From Ecdyonurus torrentis (lineage: Eukaryota; Arthropoda; Insecta; Ephemeroptera; Heptageniidae): 64,000 nucleotides of DNA. The stretch covers positions 11,844,615 to 11,908,614 of the forward strand of contig OX439127.1 of assembly GCA_949318235.1 (NCBI GenBank), in the 5' to 3' direction. The notes under the pieces were generated by a model. The model did no database searches and had not been told where the DNA came from. It saw only the letters and a list, made by a program, of their open reading frames with translations. Numbering within the stretch: the first letter of the stretch is position 1; each line of letters opens with the position of its first letter. A program made the translations under genes and the position numbers. Positions 13,924 through 33,497 of this stretch are shown here, piece by piece.

Positions 13924-15770
13924 TTTTACTTTAATAACAGTTACATTTGCTGGGATCTGAACAAATAATATCTAAATATTATCCAATTTATCTTTATCAT
14001 ATAACTATGGTAAGAAATTACACATGTAACTACAAATATAACTGTTAAAAGTTTTTCATATTATGATTTAATGGGAAAAAATACACTTCACCAAAAATGT
14101 TATAATATGATGTTTTTTATTCTTTTCTATTATGAGTAGATATTAGTATTTTGAAAGTAAAAATTTTAATATTACTTTTTTCTTTAATAATATTTATAAA
14201 TAATAATATTATATTCTTAATAATATTATATAAATATATTTTACTTTCATTTAGATTTTCCGTTCTATATAAAATTTATTATATTATATTAATTTTATTA
14301 TTTAACATAAAAAAAAGTATTCATGTTTCTGTCTAAATATACAGAAAGCATCAACGATAATCTGATAATATAATATGCAATTATTTATAAACATGAGCAA
14401 AAATGGCAAATTTTATATAAGTAGACAAACAATGATGCGCTGTCTTTGGCAGCTCGCGCACCGGCGCTCAAGACGTTTACGTTAGACGCCATACAAATTT
14501 TTTCGCGCAAATACACTAGATTTTTATTTTATATTCTGAAACTAGAGTATTTAAGGATTCTACGCATATATATGTTGTTTTTAAAAAAGTTTGCAGGTAG
14601 CGCTTTATATAGCTTCAAAGTTAACAATTATTCAGTAAAGTACCTGTTCGAGCAAAATCCTTGCCAGCACACCAAAAATGAAAAAACAAGTTTTATTTTA
14701 TTGCATAAATGTCTTTAAAAATATGTTTCTTATCTAGTATGAGTCATTAAAAATATCTAGGTAATTTTGGTGCCAAAATAATAACAATTCTAAAAGTGTA
14801 AAAAATTAAAGTTTTGCAATTTTTAATTATTTTTAATTCAAGCACGTGAAACGTGTCACACGTGTCAATACACGCAAATAAGAGTGTTAATGTAGTTTTA
14901 CAACCATAAAAATATATTAGTTTCTATGTGCATAATTTCAAAAGTGACGAGACCTCAAACATCGCTCCGGACGCTCGGTGACCACTACGTCAAAAGTGGT
15001 CAAATTTGAATTTGTGCTAACTAAAAATCGTGTAATCGTTAAAAAACGCTCAAATTCGGTTTACATGCCTCTATATTCATGAACATTAAGGAAAAAAATT
15101 CAAGCTGATCAGAGCAAGTCGGGTTGATTAGCTCAAGGATATTAAAATATTTTAAATTTTTTAAGGTTTTATTATATAATAATTCTTGAAATAAAATTTA
15201 TGAAAAAAAAATATTTTATTTTTATATTTTCATATTGTTTAAATAAATATTAACTTAATATTTAAATTTGTTCATCATTAAATAATTGTTTTATTATTAC
15301 AAATAATACTCATCTTAATATAAAAAGGTATATAAATATTTGACTAGCTGCTAGGAAGCTGCATGATGAAAAGTTAGCCAAATTCAAATAATTATCATTA
15401 GGTTTTTGTATATAATGTTAAATGTGGTTTGACGTCATAGTCCACATATGCTATTTTTTGAATTAGAAATTCAATTTTAAATCAGAGACTTTAGTTAAAT
15501 CAACGTTGATTTTGAGAAATGTTAGGATATTGTAAGAACAAGATTTTGTTTTACGTGTTCTATGTCTTTAAAATAATTTTACACCAATTACGCTTGCTGG
15601 CAACTGGATACAGACAAATAATACTTAAATATTTTGTAATTCATGCTAAAAATGAAATTTAATCATAATTAAATATACGTTTAATATAAATATATCTTTA
15701 AAGTATATAAAATTTATTATTTAATGGGAATAGCATGAGTTTAAATTTTCCAAAATTGTTATAATGTGAT
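13924..15770. repeat. Mosaic of modules, reversed D/E copy
   Basis: 14440-14700 resembles block E (GCGCACCGGCGCTCAAGACG) and 14780-15110 is a reversed D module with GGACGCTCGGTGACC and CACGTGTCA-type sites. A foldback right half lies at 15415-15570. No gene. Confidence 0.55.
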
Positions 15771-18195
<2,425 letters not shown>

Positions 18196-18203
18196 AGTAC
18201 ACA

Positions 18204-18292
18204 CAGGGTCGGACTGGTCATTTAAGTTGGTCAGGAATTCCTGACCGGGCCCCCCTGGTCTGGGGGCCCTTTGCTCGCTAATAAACAAAAAT

Positions 18293-18331
<39 letters not shown>

Positions 18332-19056
18332 AGAAGAAGAAGAAGAAGAAAGTTAAAATTTTTTTTTTCGAAAAAACATTTAAAAATTCCATCAAATTAA
18401 ATTACACACATACTTATTATTTGTTTCACATCTTAAAATTAAAAGCGCTCATCAATAATACGTGAATGGTGTAATTTCGATTTATATATTATTTACTATA
18501 TTTTCTTATTTCATTGCCCAAGAACTATTTCATTGCTTAACACCTTCAGAAACCTAGGTTAATTTATTTTCCAGTATTCAAACTTTAAGATATTTTTTTT
18601 ATGTACGAGAGATTAAAATGTATAATAATGCAAATTTGACTGAAATATTTAATTCATCTACTAAAAAATATTAACGATCGTGACGCGAAAAAAAAAAAAA
18701 AAAAAAAAAAAAAAGGAAAAAATAGAGAGACAGAGAGAGATTATAGTGGAAGAAAAAATATTAAGCTGTTACCTATATATATATTACAGAACAAAGAGGA
18801 ATACCAAAGAAATTTTAAGGGGTAGTTTAAATAAAAACATTCTATATAAAAGAGGAAATATTGTCCTTAATCGATAAATATGTGAAATTTTTAATTTTTA
18901 GTTCATTTAGTATTTTTAATTAATTTTTAAAAGTCGCAAAATGACCTCACAGTGATTGATGGCAGCTTTTTCCTATGCCCATCAGACATATAAAAGTTAT
19001 CAACATAACGTCATTTTTCAATTTTCTAAAATTGGGGACAATGTTCTCTTTTAGAA

Positions 19057-19088
<32 letters not shown>

Positions 19089-19676
19089 AGATTCGAATTC
19101 CTTATTGATGCTGGCTATAATTTAAAAATAAATAAATAAAATTATGGTTTATATTTAAAGATTAAGCTGCATGGATCCAAACAAATTTCAAAGTATCATA
19201 AAATATCTTCGCTATAAGTTTTGCATGTGATAATTATAATTATTTCAAAAATAAAAGTTGCACACATTTGAATTTATGTTGATTAATTAAATAAAATATT
19301 ACGTTACAATTTTATGTAAATTTAAGTAAAATATATATAACGTTCACTAAATTAATAGATAATATTTCGTTCTTTTATATTTTTTGTTCGTTTTTTACTC
19401 TTTCATCGTATATTAACTTATGCAAAATTGTTATTTAACTTATTTCTTTACCGAAAAAACTGAAAAAAAAATGTTCTTCTTGCAAAACAAAGAAATAATA
19501 AAAGCACCCTTTTTAAGCGATTTTTTCCTCAAAAAAGGGGCGTGTCTTAAACATTTCCGGGGGGCTTCGCCCCCCGGACCCCCCTTTTGCTGGGGGGGCT
19601 ACGCCCCCCCAGACCCCCCCAGTGGGCCCTCTCTGGTGTCTTCCTGAGTGGGCCTTTTCGAGCCAGTCCGACCCTG
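18204..19676. mobile_element. Non-autonomous hAT-like element about 1.5 kb, copy 2
   Basis: Same family as 52653-54170: CAGGGTCGGACTGG at the left end, its complement at the right, 8-bp duplication AGTACACA at 18196-18203 and 19678-19685 (one extra C before the right copy). The insertion interrupts a repeat whose uninterrupted version lies at 4745-4770, which confirms the borders. Poly-A runs and GGGGCTTCGCCCCC palindromes inside; non-coding. Confidence 0.85.
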
Positions 19677-20047
19677 CAGTACACAGCTAGGTAATATTAT
19701 TGTACTACACTAATACATATAATGGAGGTACACATTGCAACTATAGGGTGTATGCATTCATGTTACAGTCGACGCCATGTTGGATAACTCAATAACATGG
19801 GTGACATAGGAAAAAAATCATTATGCCAGTTTAAAATCACTATGCAATATTTTTGAGAGCATTGATGCTGTAAATATGTTGAATTAGTATCTCAAGTGTG
19901 TGGGAAAAATAACGATAACAAAAAGAAAATGATTTCCAAAAAGAAAATTAGCTTAAACGAAGTTTGTCCTATACTGAGCAATGTTATGCACTACTCCAAT
20001 ATGGCCTCAAAGCGCAATAAATATGACGTCATCCGCATACACCCTAT

Positions 20048-20760
20048 AAAGGCGTGACTTACTTAGATGAAGTGGTATTGTATAGTTTAATAGCTACCTG
20101 TTCAAAAATTAAGTGTTCCTATTACAAAAAACGGGATTCATGTATACTATACCTGTATGTATACCTGCCATTAGAAGTAATTATTTTCCATGCAACCAAG
20201 GTAGTACTTGCATATTTGTCCTGTCCAGTACAACAAAGGGCGTACTTGTACTTGTTTTTACATGTTAAAATTATGGCGGATGCACGTGCAGCATCAAAAG
20301 TAGCCAAATGAAAGTACGCCCTTTGGGCGCAGCCAGATCGATATACTATTTAAAATACAAAATCAATTACAAATTAGAGACTTTAGTTGTATCGATCTTA
20401 ATTTTCAGGTATGTTAGGATATTGTATGGACAAAATTTTGTTCAGTGTGTTCTATGCCTTTAATTTAACTTAAAAACAGATATGCTTACTGGCAACTGGA
20501 TAAGTAATAACTGAATAACTAAATATTTTGCAATTAGGACTTAACAATGAACTTTGGTTATAAAATGCTCATTTTATCTACATTTCTCTCATAATACTAT
20601 AGTTCGAGTGGATGCAGTGTAATTAACTATGTAAAGTCAACTGTGATTGGCCAGTAGGTTTATAACACGCTCTCCGATTGGTTTAGCACCGCGGATACAG
20701 CTTTTGGCGGGATCGATCTTGTTTTGGCCAGAGTGTACATATTATATATCTATATAAATT
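20048..20760 (+). repeat. Repeat block with TACGCCCTTTGGGCG, duplicated at 47745-48610
   Basis: AGATGAAGTGGTATTGTA, ATTATTTTCCATGCAACCAA and GGCGGATGCACGTGCAG are shared by both blocks. A partial third copy lies at 46020-46370. GATTGG (CCAAT-type) motifs occur at 20645 and 20676. Short open frames here lie on both strands and are not conserved between copies, so I do not call a gene. Confidence 0.6.
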
Positions 20761-23340
20761 TTTAAACAGTTATTTGATGAAAAAAATATATATATACATT
20801 CAACCAAAAATGTTACAATACAATAAGATATATACATTTTTTTAATATAATATGTTACATTTTGGAAACAAAGTTTTAAATATTAAATATTTATTTTAAT
20901 ATAATTCATAAATATAATATTATCATACTTATATATTAATAATAAAATTAAATAAATATACATATTTTATTTGGAATTTTTTACCGTTCAATATTTGTTA
21001 TATTATAACAATTTTATTATTTAACATAAGAAAGTAATTAAGTGTTTGTCTAGCTGCAGCAAAGAATCGATGATAAACCAATTAATTAATATACAGTTAA
21101 TTTATATAAGCAAAGGACAAGATAAAAGTATAGCCAAAAAAAATGATAATAATATTATTTAATAATTATAAATAAATATTCAAATTTTATATTATTTTGG
21201 GTAAAGTGATCAACTGATATCTCGCAAACATACCTGAAAATCAACGTGGTTTTGGTAAGGTCTTTTTTTTTTTTTTTTTTGTTTGTTTGTTTGTTTGTTT
21301 GTTTTCTTGCATGAGCTGTGACGTTATAGTCCACTTATGCTATTTTTTAATTACATAATCAATTTCAAATCAGAGACTTTAGTTAAAGCAACGTGGATTT
21401 TCAGAAATGTTAGGATATTGTAAGAACAAGATTTTTTTTTTACGTGTCCCCTACACTAATTACGCTTGCTGGCAACTGGACACAGACAAATAATACTTAA
21501 ATATTTTGTAATTCATACTAAAAATGAAATTTAACAATTAAAAATATACATTTAACTATAAATATATCTTTAAAGTATATAAAATTTATTATTTTTTGGG
21601 AATAGAATGAATTTAAATTTTTCCAAAATTGTTATAATGTGATATTCATATATTATTTTTTTTTTTATGAAGATATTATTATTTTGGAAATAAAAGTTAA
21701 AACTATATAATATTTATTTAAATAATATTCTTTAAATTATTATTGTATAAAATATTTTTAATTATTTTAAATAAATATTTTACCTTTAGTAAATTATGGT
21801 ATGTATAAGGATATTGTATCGACAAGATTTACTTTTTAAAGTGTTCCATGCCTTTAAAAATAACTTAATAACAGTTACGTTTGCTGGGAACTGAACAATT
21901 TATACCCAAATATTGTGCAATTTATACTTATCATAAAATTATAGTAATAATTTACACATGTAACTACAAATTTATCTGTAAAATTTTTCACATTATTTAA
22001 TAAAAAAAATTACACTTAACCAAAAATGTTATAATATGATATTTTTTTATTCTTTTCATTTATGTAAAGAGAAGATATTTTTATTTTGAAATTAAAAATT
22101 TTAATATCACTTTATTTTATAATATTTATAAATAATATTATTATATTCTTTATAATATATATTATAATAATATGTTACTTTTATTTAGATTTTTCGTTCA
22201 ATATTTGTTATATTATAGCAATTTTATTATTTAACATAAAAAAAGTATTCAAGTATTTATCTAGTTTACAGAAAGCATCAACGATAATCTGATAATTTAC
22301 TATGCAATTATTTTTACACTTGAGCAAAAATAGCAAATTTTATATATAAGTACACAAACAATGATAATATTAATTTTAAATAATAATAATTAATAGAACT
22401 AATTTTTTAAATTTCTAAAATTGTTATAATGATATGCACAGTTAACAACAAATTACTCTATAAATATAAATTTTAACTATTATAAATAAAAAAAATAAAT
22501 AAATGAAATGTATTTAATCTATATAATAATATAATAACTATTTGGTTTTTCAAGACTTCAGGTGGGTTTAAAAAATTGATCCACCCGACTTTCTCTGATC
22601 GGCTTGAAATTTTTTCCTTAATGTTCATGAATATTGAGGCATGTAAATAAATTTGTGCGTTTTATGACGAATACACAAATTTTAATGGGCCCAAACCAAA
22701 TTTGACCACTTTTGACGTTGTGGTCACCGAGCGTCCGGAGGTATGTTTGAGGTCTTGTAACTTTTTAAGTTTTACACATAGAAACTTACTTTTTTTAAAG
22801 TTGTACAAATACATTAATACTCTATATTGCGTGTACTAAAACGTGTGACACGTGTTACGTGTTTGAATTAAAAATGATAAAAAAAAACGGCATAAATTCG
22901 TTTTTTACACTTTTAGAATTGTTATATTTTAGGCGTTAAAATTAATTATAATATTTTTAAAACTCACAGTAATTAAGAAACATATTTTAAAGATATTTAT
23001 GTAGTAAAAGTAATTTATTTCATTTTTAGTGTGCTGGCAATGACGTGTCGCGAACAGCGACTTTACTGAAAAATGGTCAATTTTGAAGCAATATAAAGCC
23101 CCTACTGTAAACCTTTTCAAAAACAAAATATAGAATCGAAAATAAAAATTGTGTGTATGTGCGCAAGAATAATTTTATGGCGTCTAACATAAACGTCTTG
23201 AGCGCCGGTGTGCAAGCCGGCCATATCACTCTCCTACTAAAGCAGTTTATTGTATTATATAGCACATAGCACTATTATTTTGATTGACTATAATATGATA
23301 CGAGTATTTAATACTATTAAGAGTACATTATTCTACTTGT
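20761..23340. repeat. Further module copies
   Basis: Foldback F remnant with (TTTG)n at 21215-21450. 21660-22935 is a third copy of the 2453-3670 part, with D motif GAGCGTCCGGAGG at 22729 and CACGTGTTACGTG near 22846. 23040-23270 is an E module reversed. No gene. Confidence 0.55.
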
Positions 23341-23904
23341 ATATTTTAATATTTCTCTTTATTATATATACATTTTTTTTTTTTATTTTTTTTTTTATTT
23401 AAAATTCTTAGTTACATTTCAAATCAATAGTTTTTTATATATATATATTTTTTTTTTGCTTCTTCTTTGTCGATGCCAGCAAGCGTAATTGATGTAAAAT
23501 TATTTTAAAGACATAGAACACGTAGAACAAAAACTTGTTCTAACAATATTCTAACATTTCTGAAAATCAACGTTGATTTAACTAAAGTCTATGATATGCA
23601 AATTGATTTTATATTTAAAAAAAATGGCATATGTGGACTATGACGTCACAGCTCATGTAACATATATTATACAAAAACCTAATGATAATTAGTTAAATTT
23701 AATTAACATTTTATCATGCAGCTTTCTATCAGCTAGTCACATATGATTTCGTATGATTAATTTTTTTTATGATTTGTATGATGTTTAAATATTTTTTGAA
23801 GGTTATAAATTATAACAATTGATATAATGTCAGTGAAATAACCTATGTATGAACCAGCCGATAAGGCCTCGGCCTTGGTTGGATGTTTAATGAATTTAAG
23901 AATA

Positions 23905-23988
<84 letters not shown>

Positions 23989-24561
23989 CCTTTTTATATT
24001 AAGTTGAGTATATTTGTAATAATAAAACAAATATTTAGATGAAGAAATCTAAATATTAATCTAATATTTAATTATTATAATAATATATAAATAAAATTAT
24101 TATAATATATTTTTTTATAAATTTTATTTACAGAAATTATTATATAATAAAAACTTAAATATTTTAAAATATTTTAATATCCTTGAAAAATTAAAGAATT
24201 GATATTATTAGACAGATTAATAACATTTCATTTATATTTTTTTTATTTATAATAGCTAAATATTTATATTTATAGACTAATTTGTTGTTAACTGTGCATA
24301 TTCTATTAACAATTTTAGAAATTTCGTATTGTTAATTATTATTTAATATTATTATCATTGATGCTTTCTGTTAGCTAGACAAAATACTTAAAGCCATAGA
24401 CCACATAAAACAACAGTTGACAGTTGCTTTTTAATGAATAAACACGAAATGGCTGGAATCTTCAAAACTGTTGATAATTTTTACCACATATTACCGCATA
24501 TTAATGTAGCCCCACGAGAGAGCGTGAAAATTCTGTAAAGTATGCAGTTTAGTTAAGTACC
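23341..24561. repeat. Foldback half, (AT)n and degenerate modules
   Basis: Left foldback arm at 23500-23660 with TGACGTCA, (AT)n microsatellite at 23907-23980, and a remnant at 24385-24430. Left flank of the CTGATAAA element. No gene. Confidence 0.5.
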
Positions 24562-24563
24562 TA

Positions 24564-25768
24564 CCCGTGATACACAAAAAGTCTGATAAATGATTTATAA
24601 AGCATTGATAAATTTTGACTGATAAAGATATTATAAAATATGTATAAAGGTCTGATAAAAGTCTTATATGCGACACTTTTCAAACCTTTATCAGTCAAAT
24701 TACCATGTATAAGCATAGGACAAAATTTTTCGTTTCTCCTATGCTTATACATGTAAAATTTTACATTGAAATTTGACTTGTAAGCTGATAAAACACTGAA
24801 TAAAATCTGATAAATGTCTGATAAAAAGCTGATAAATGTCTGATAAAAAGCTGATAAATAATTATGCATTTTTCTCTTCCCTTCCCTCCCCCTTCCCCCT
24901 CCCTCCCTCCTGTACCCATCATCCCACATTCCACCCAGCACTACCCACTTCAATGTTTGTCATAACATTGTTGCCAATTTTGCCTTGTATTACAAAATAT
25001 TCTTATTAATTGATATTCTTCAATTAATAAGAGAAAAAAACTTTATTTTTCAAAGGATGCATCGGATTATAGGAGCGGATGAGTCGCACACATCGGTAAT
25101 CGTAACAGCTTGAGATCAAGTTGGTTTCCTAGCTGTAACACATGAAATACAATTAATTACAATAAATATTGAAATAATTATTAATGTGAACATGTCACTT
25201 ACCTATATATTAACATGATGACCACATGAAGCTCCTCTTACAAGTAGGTGAAGCTTCTTGCTGCTTAGTTTTAATTGAAATATGTAAGCGCTAACAAAGT
25301 GCGTGCATACTGCTCTGGCTGACTTGTGCTACTGCCTGCTACCTCTGCTCCTGCTGTACACTCCAAAATTTTCTAAGTCCTCAACGGTTTCGTCTACCAA
25401 AAGAGGCGCCTCGCGTTCCCCTCCAAATTTATTTCCCGTTAGGTCATCAAACTTTTATCAGACTTTTGAAAAATTTCAAATTTTATTTTTAAGTTTATAT
25501 ATTCATACTTTTATCAGATGTTTGAAATTTAAAAAAAAAATAATAATCAAACGTTTATCAGTCATTTATAATTATCAAACTTTTATCAATACTTTATAAT
25601 ATATTTATCATACTTTTTTCAGTTTTTACTCCTAGATTCAAAAAATTCTATCAAACTCTATCAGTCCTTTATCCATGTATTATCAGACAAAAACACTACT
25701 ATCAAATGTTTATAAGCACTTAATCAAGGCTTTCTCAAACTTTTATCAGCATTTTCGTATGGCTCGGG
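24564..25768. mobile_element. TA-flanked 1.2-kb element with many CTGATAAA subterminal repeats
   Basis: Flanked by TA at 24562-24563 and 25769-25770, with CCCG...CGGG ends and imperfect inverted termini. The left third (24590-24865) holds about ten copies of CTGATAAA; the right third (25450-25755) holds the complement TTTATCAG repeatedly. The empty site is visible at 10805-10815 (AAGTAACTATTCAT). The centre has no recognisable transposase. Confidence 0.75.
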
Positions 25769-25770
25769 TA

Positions 25771-26935
25771 TTCATATTTATGACTACAAAAACAAAAACA
25801 TACACAAATTAGTATGAAAATTTTGTGCACGTTACATAATTCGAAATTTCTGATCACTGCTACGGAGCAACAGTTGGGTTTTGAGACAAACTAAAGTTAT
25901 TTATGTAAGCCCCATGAAGTGTTTTGTTACGTAAATGCTTGTTTTTCTCTGGTCTATTCCTTTAAATACTTTTTTTTGTTAATAAATAATGTCACGGGCC
26001 GTTTCTTATTGGTCCCGTCTCTGGCCTATACTTTAACCTACCTTAACTGGTTCCTAATATGTGCCAAATTCTAACATTAAGTGAGAGGGAAACGAAGGTA
26101 AATAAGACAATGCCGTTCTGTAGTCTCAATTGCAGTGTATTGTGCACTCAAAATGCAATGACAACTATTATAATTAATTAATATAAAAGTATATCGATTA
26201 AACTTACATGTTGTGGGTTCTAACATTCCGGCTTCCACCCTTGCGCTCGCACTTTCTCTCGCACCCGTTCACCAGAGAGAGAAGATTAATAATAATAACG
26301 GCGTATGCATCGCCCCGGCCCGCAAGTGATGAGCTCGTGACCTCACACGCACTTTGACCTGTAGTTGTTAGTGCGTGCGAGCGCCTCGCCACTCATCCCT
26401 TGCTTAGTCACTTTATTTTGTCATTTGTGCCTTTGTGTCTTTTGTTCTAATTTTCCTTTCTTTCCAAATACCTATTCTTCCCTTTCCACTAAAAATCCTG
26501 CATCACACAATCTCCATAATCATTATAATCATCCTCAAAAGTAAACCTGGTACAGTGGGCAAGTACCTCCATTTTGATTCTCATATCACGTGGTTTGCTT
26601 GTCATGACATGTCAAGTAGGCTTCCATCCAAATATTTGTAACGCCTCTTATCCTTTGTTTTAATGTTTCCTTCCCTCCTTACTTGACTCCATCAATCATC
26701 ATCATAAATCGAAACCAATATCAAAGACCTATAGTACCACACATATGACCACAAGGGCGTGGACATTTTTAACAAAATCCTAAACCTAAACCTTTTATCC
26801 CAATTACCTTACCCAATTAAACAATTATAGAAAACAAAAACAATGCTTCAAATCGATGGTGGCGATGTGAGCTGCGTTAAAGCTCCACAGCCAAAAATAG
26901 GCTAATTAGTTAAATAATTAGCCTCGTACAACCAA
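25771..26935. other. Less AT-rich stretch without recognised gene
   Basis: Does not match the repeat modules of the window. Somewhat GC-richer around 25980-26420, including GTCACGGGCCGTTTCTTATT and AGTGCGTGCGAGCGCC. Frames are short on both strands with no splice-consistent pattern that I can defend. It ends in CCAACCAACC near 26935. It may be another element body. Confidence 0.35.
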
Positions 26936-27074
26936 CCAACCTTCTCAAAATACTAATATCTTAACATAAATGTATAGAATAAATAACATCATATTTTAAC
27001 ATTTTCGGTTAAATATATATTTTTTTTTTCACTACAATTTTTTTTTATATAAAAATACAATATATTTGTAGTTA

Positions 27075-28213
27075 CATAGGCGGGGTTCAAAATGTTATCC
27101 ACCCGACAAACACGGATCGGCTTGATATTTTTTTACATGATAGTGATGTATATTGAGGCTTGTATGCCAAATTTGAGCAACCTATGATGATTACACGAAT
27201 TTTGGTGGGTCTGAAACCAACTTTGGACATTTTTGGCACTGCTGTGACTGAGCGTCCGGAGGGAGGTTGGAGGCCTTGCAACATTAGAAGTTTGATACAC
27301 AGAATCTTGAAACATTTTATACATATTAAAATACACTAACACTTTTAATTGCGCGTGTTGACTCGTGTACCACGTGTTACTTTTTAAAGTAAAATAAATC
27401 GAAAACGGTAAAAAATCATTTTTTTACACCTTTTCAAGTGTCGTTTTATTGGCGCCAAAAATAATTTATATTTTTTCAATGACTCATACTGATTGATAAA
27501 TATATTTTTAAGCTATTTATGGAGAAAAGATAAATTTTTAATTTTTGGTGTGCTGGAAATCGTAACTATCAAGCAGGTACCTCTTGGAAAAATGGTCAAA
27601 TTTGGAGCCATATAAAGGGCTACCTGCAAACTTTTTCAAGAAATAAAATATACGCAGATTGAATCCCTAAATACCCTAATTTTAAAATCTAAAATAAAAA
27701 TCTTTTGTTTTTGCGCGAGAAAGGTTTTATGGCTTCTAACGTAAACGCCTTGCGCGACGCTGCGCGAGCCGCCAGAGACAGCGCCACCCTTTCCACACCC
27801 CCCCCCCCCCCCCGCCTTTAACGTATAGACTATTGTACAATATAGCTCTATTATTACATTTATATTTATAATAATTAGAGTATTTCAACATATTAAGAAC
27901 CTATTTTCTTCTTTTATTTTAACTTTTCAGAAATAAATTGATCTTCGTCCTCGAGAAAAAAAAAACATTTTTTTCTATAAAGTGTTTATCATTTATTTTA
28001 TAACTTCTTGACATTATCATCAAATGGGACAAACTGAGCCATGAAAATGTTTCTGGGTTTGTAAAAAACATAACTTAGGTCACCTGCATTCATTGGTATT
28101 TCCTATATTCGGTACATAATATTCGATTTCTTCTTCAATCGTCAATTATATTATATTCGTTCTTAAAAGTGTTTCTTGTAAGCATATTAGTTTTTTTTAT
28201 TTAATGGTAAATT
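27075..28213 (+). repeat. Repeat block D/E, copy 2
   Basis: Matches 292-1420; poly-C run at 27799-27814 at the same place as 1011-1024. GAGCGTCCGGAGG at 27250. Confidence 0.65.
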
Positions 28214-28394
28214 GCGTCATTTTTTCTTGCCAAAATTCCCTATGCTCACAAATGTGTCAAAGTTCAAGGGACTTCATTTACATTTACGGTTAATATTTTA
28301 TTTGCATTTGCTTACAATTTCTAACAAAGGTGGTTTATTAAAAGCAACACTTTTAAAAACAAATATCATATAAAGTATCGATTTAAAAGAAAAA

Positions 28395-28905
28395 AAAATC
28401 GAATATATTGTACCGAATACAGGAAATACCAATGAATGCAGGTAAGCTAAGTTATGTTTTTTTTAAAACCCAGAAAAGTATTTTCATAGCTCATGAAAAT
28501 ACTTATCTGGGTGTTTTAAAAACAGAACTTAGCTTACCTGCATTCCCATTTGATTATAATTTCAAGAAGTTAGAAAATAAATACTAAACACTATAGAAAA
28601 AAAACTTTTTTTTTTCTCGAGGGTGAAGATCAAGTTATTTTTGAACAATTAAAATTAAAGAAAAAAATAGGTTCTTAATATTTTGTAATATTCTAATTAT
28701 TAATATGAATGTTATAATAGAGCTTTATGATACAATAGTCTACGTTGTAGGGAGTTGGGGGGGGGGGGGGGGGTGGCGCGGTCTTTGTTGGCTCGCGCAG
28801 TGGCGCGCAAGGTGTTTATATTAGAAGATATAAAACTTATCTCGCGCAAATACATATTATGATTTTTATTTTAGATTCTCAAAGTATGGTATTTAGGGAA
28901 TCTAT
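28395..28905 (-). repeat. Inverted copy of the E block, forming a large palindrome with 27640-28150
   Basis: Read in reverse it repeats GGTAAGCTAAGTTATG..., the poly-G run at 28758-28772 (complement of the poly-C at 27799) and CGCGCAAATACAT. The palindrome centre is near 28270. Confidence 0.65.
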
Positions 28906-29066
28906 CTTTAAGTTTTTTTTTTTTTTTTTTTTTGAAAAAGTTTACGTGTAGTTTGCATTTTTTAATTGAAAATATTATTAAACCTTTTTTCAGAACAAAA
29001 AATAATAATAATATTTAAATTATGATCGATTTTATTCCAAATATTAGTATTTGTTATGCTGGAAGT

Positions 29067-30222
29067 ACAATGATTGGTGTATATTATTTTTAATAATTTA
29101 ACCTATAATAGTTCTTTCTGACTGCTTATATTAATGATCAAAGTTATTTATTTAACTATTAGCTAACTTAACTAACAGGAGATAAAATACCAAACATTAT
29201 AATCGACTTTCATATTAATTGAATAACTTCCTATTAGTGAGTTCTCAGAGAACAGAGAAACCAGCTTAAACTTATGAGGCATTTTAGGAGACATGAAGTA
29301 AAACACACATTTTTTAACCCAACACTAAAGAGAGTTTATTTACCTGTTTTTTGATGTCCAATATGAAATGTACAGTACTATATTAGTAGGTAGTTAAATT
29401 TAACTTATTCTTTCATTCAACATAAAATTGGTTAGAAATGTTGTAGAAATCAGTAACAAAATTCTCAAATTGCTCGTCGAACGAAATCAAATATATTACC
29501 AAAATATATTAATATGACTACGTAAATTTTAAGACACATAGTAAAAATTCATCTAGTTAAAAAGAATGATCTCTACGGACTGTACATCAACGAAGGTGGC
29601 AAGGCCTGGTGGATGGCCTAAGTCTCGAAGGGTGTGGCTCGTGCTGGCTGGAGTGGACGATGGTTGACAGAGGATCCGTGTCGAGATGCAGACTGAGAGA
29701 GAGAGGTACAGTACCGAGAGTCTTTATACAGAAGCTAGGTACATAATGGTCGCCACCCCAGACGGGCGAGGTACCTTTCTGGCGACAGCCCTTCGCCTAC
29801 ACTTGACATTTACCAGAGTAGGGGTGGGGTGGTCTGGAGTAGCCATCAAAAGTTATTACTGTGTCTTAAAAACTAATCACCTTTTTATTCTAATTATTTT
29901 GCACTGCGTGAAAGTTCATGCGTATAAGGTCAGAGGTCAACATAAAAAACAGTATTATTCTCTTTACTGTTAAATTACTTTTTTCAATGAATTTGCTATA
30001 CATTTAAAGCTTTTAGTTACTATATAGTTTTAGATCCACAGGATCAACAAGTTGTTATGACCCAAATGTTTTATAAAAATATTACAAAATATATATTAAA
30101 AACTTTTTTTAACATGTGGATAAAAACTTATTTCATGTAATAATATTAATACTTAACATAATATATCATTGAATATAAATTGAATACATGATTTTATCTA
30201 ATTTTTAAATTAGATCACTACA
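29067..30222 (-). repeat. 3' LTR of the retroelement
   Basis: 1156 bp, aligning over its whole length to 37676-38968. Contains a GC-richer part around 29590-29860. The few-percent divergence from the 5' LTR suggests an insertion that is old but not ancient; I did not compute a figure. Confidence 0.85.
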
Positions 30223-30239
30223 ACTCACCCCCTCTTTCA
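30223..30239 (-). other. Polypurine tract of the LTR element
   Basis: On the - strand GAAAGAGGGGGTGAGT directly precedes the 3' LTR. This is the expected position for plus-strand priming and supports the - orientation. Confidence 0.7.

Positions 30240-33497
<3,258 letters not shown>

Noticed and set aside
20054..20311. Frames on both strands ending near GGCGGATGCACGTGCAG
   Set aside because: The partner block at 47745-48005 has indels that break the frame.
24561..24953. 130-codon - strand frame
   Set aside because: Built from the CTGATAAA subterminal repeats; no conserved protein features.
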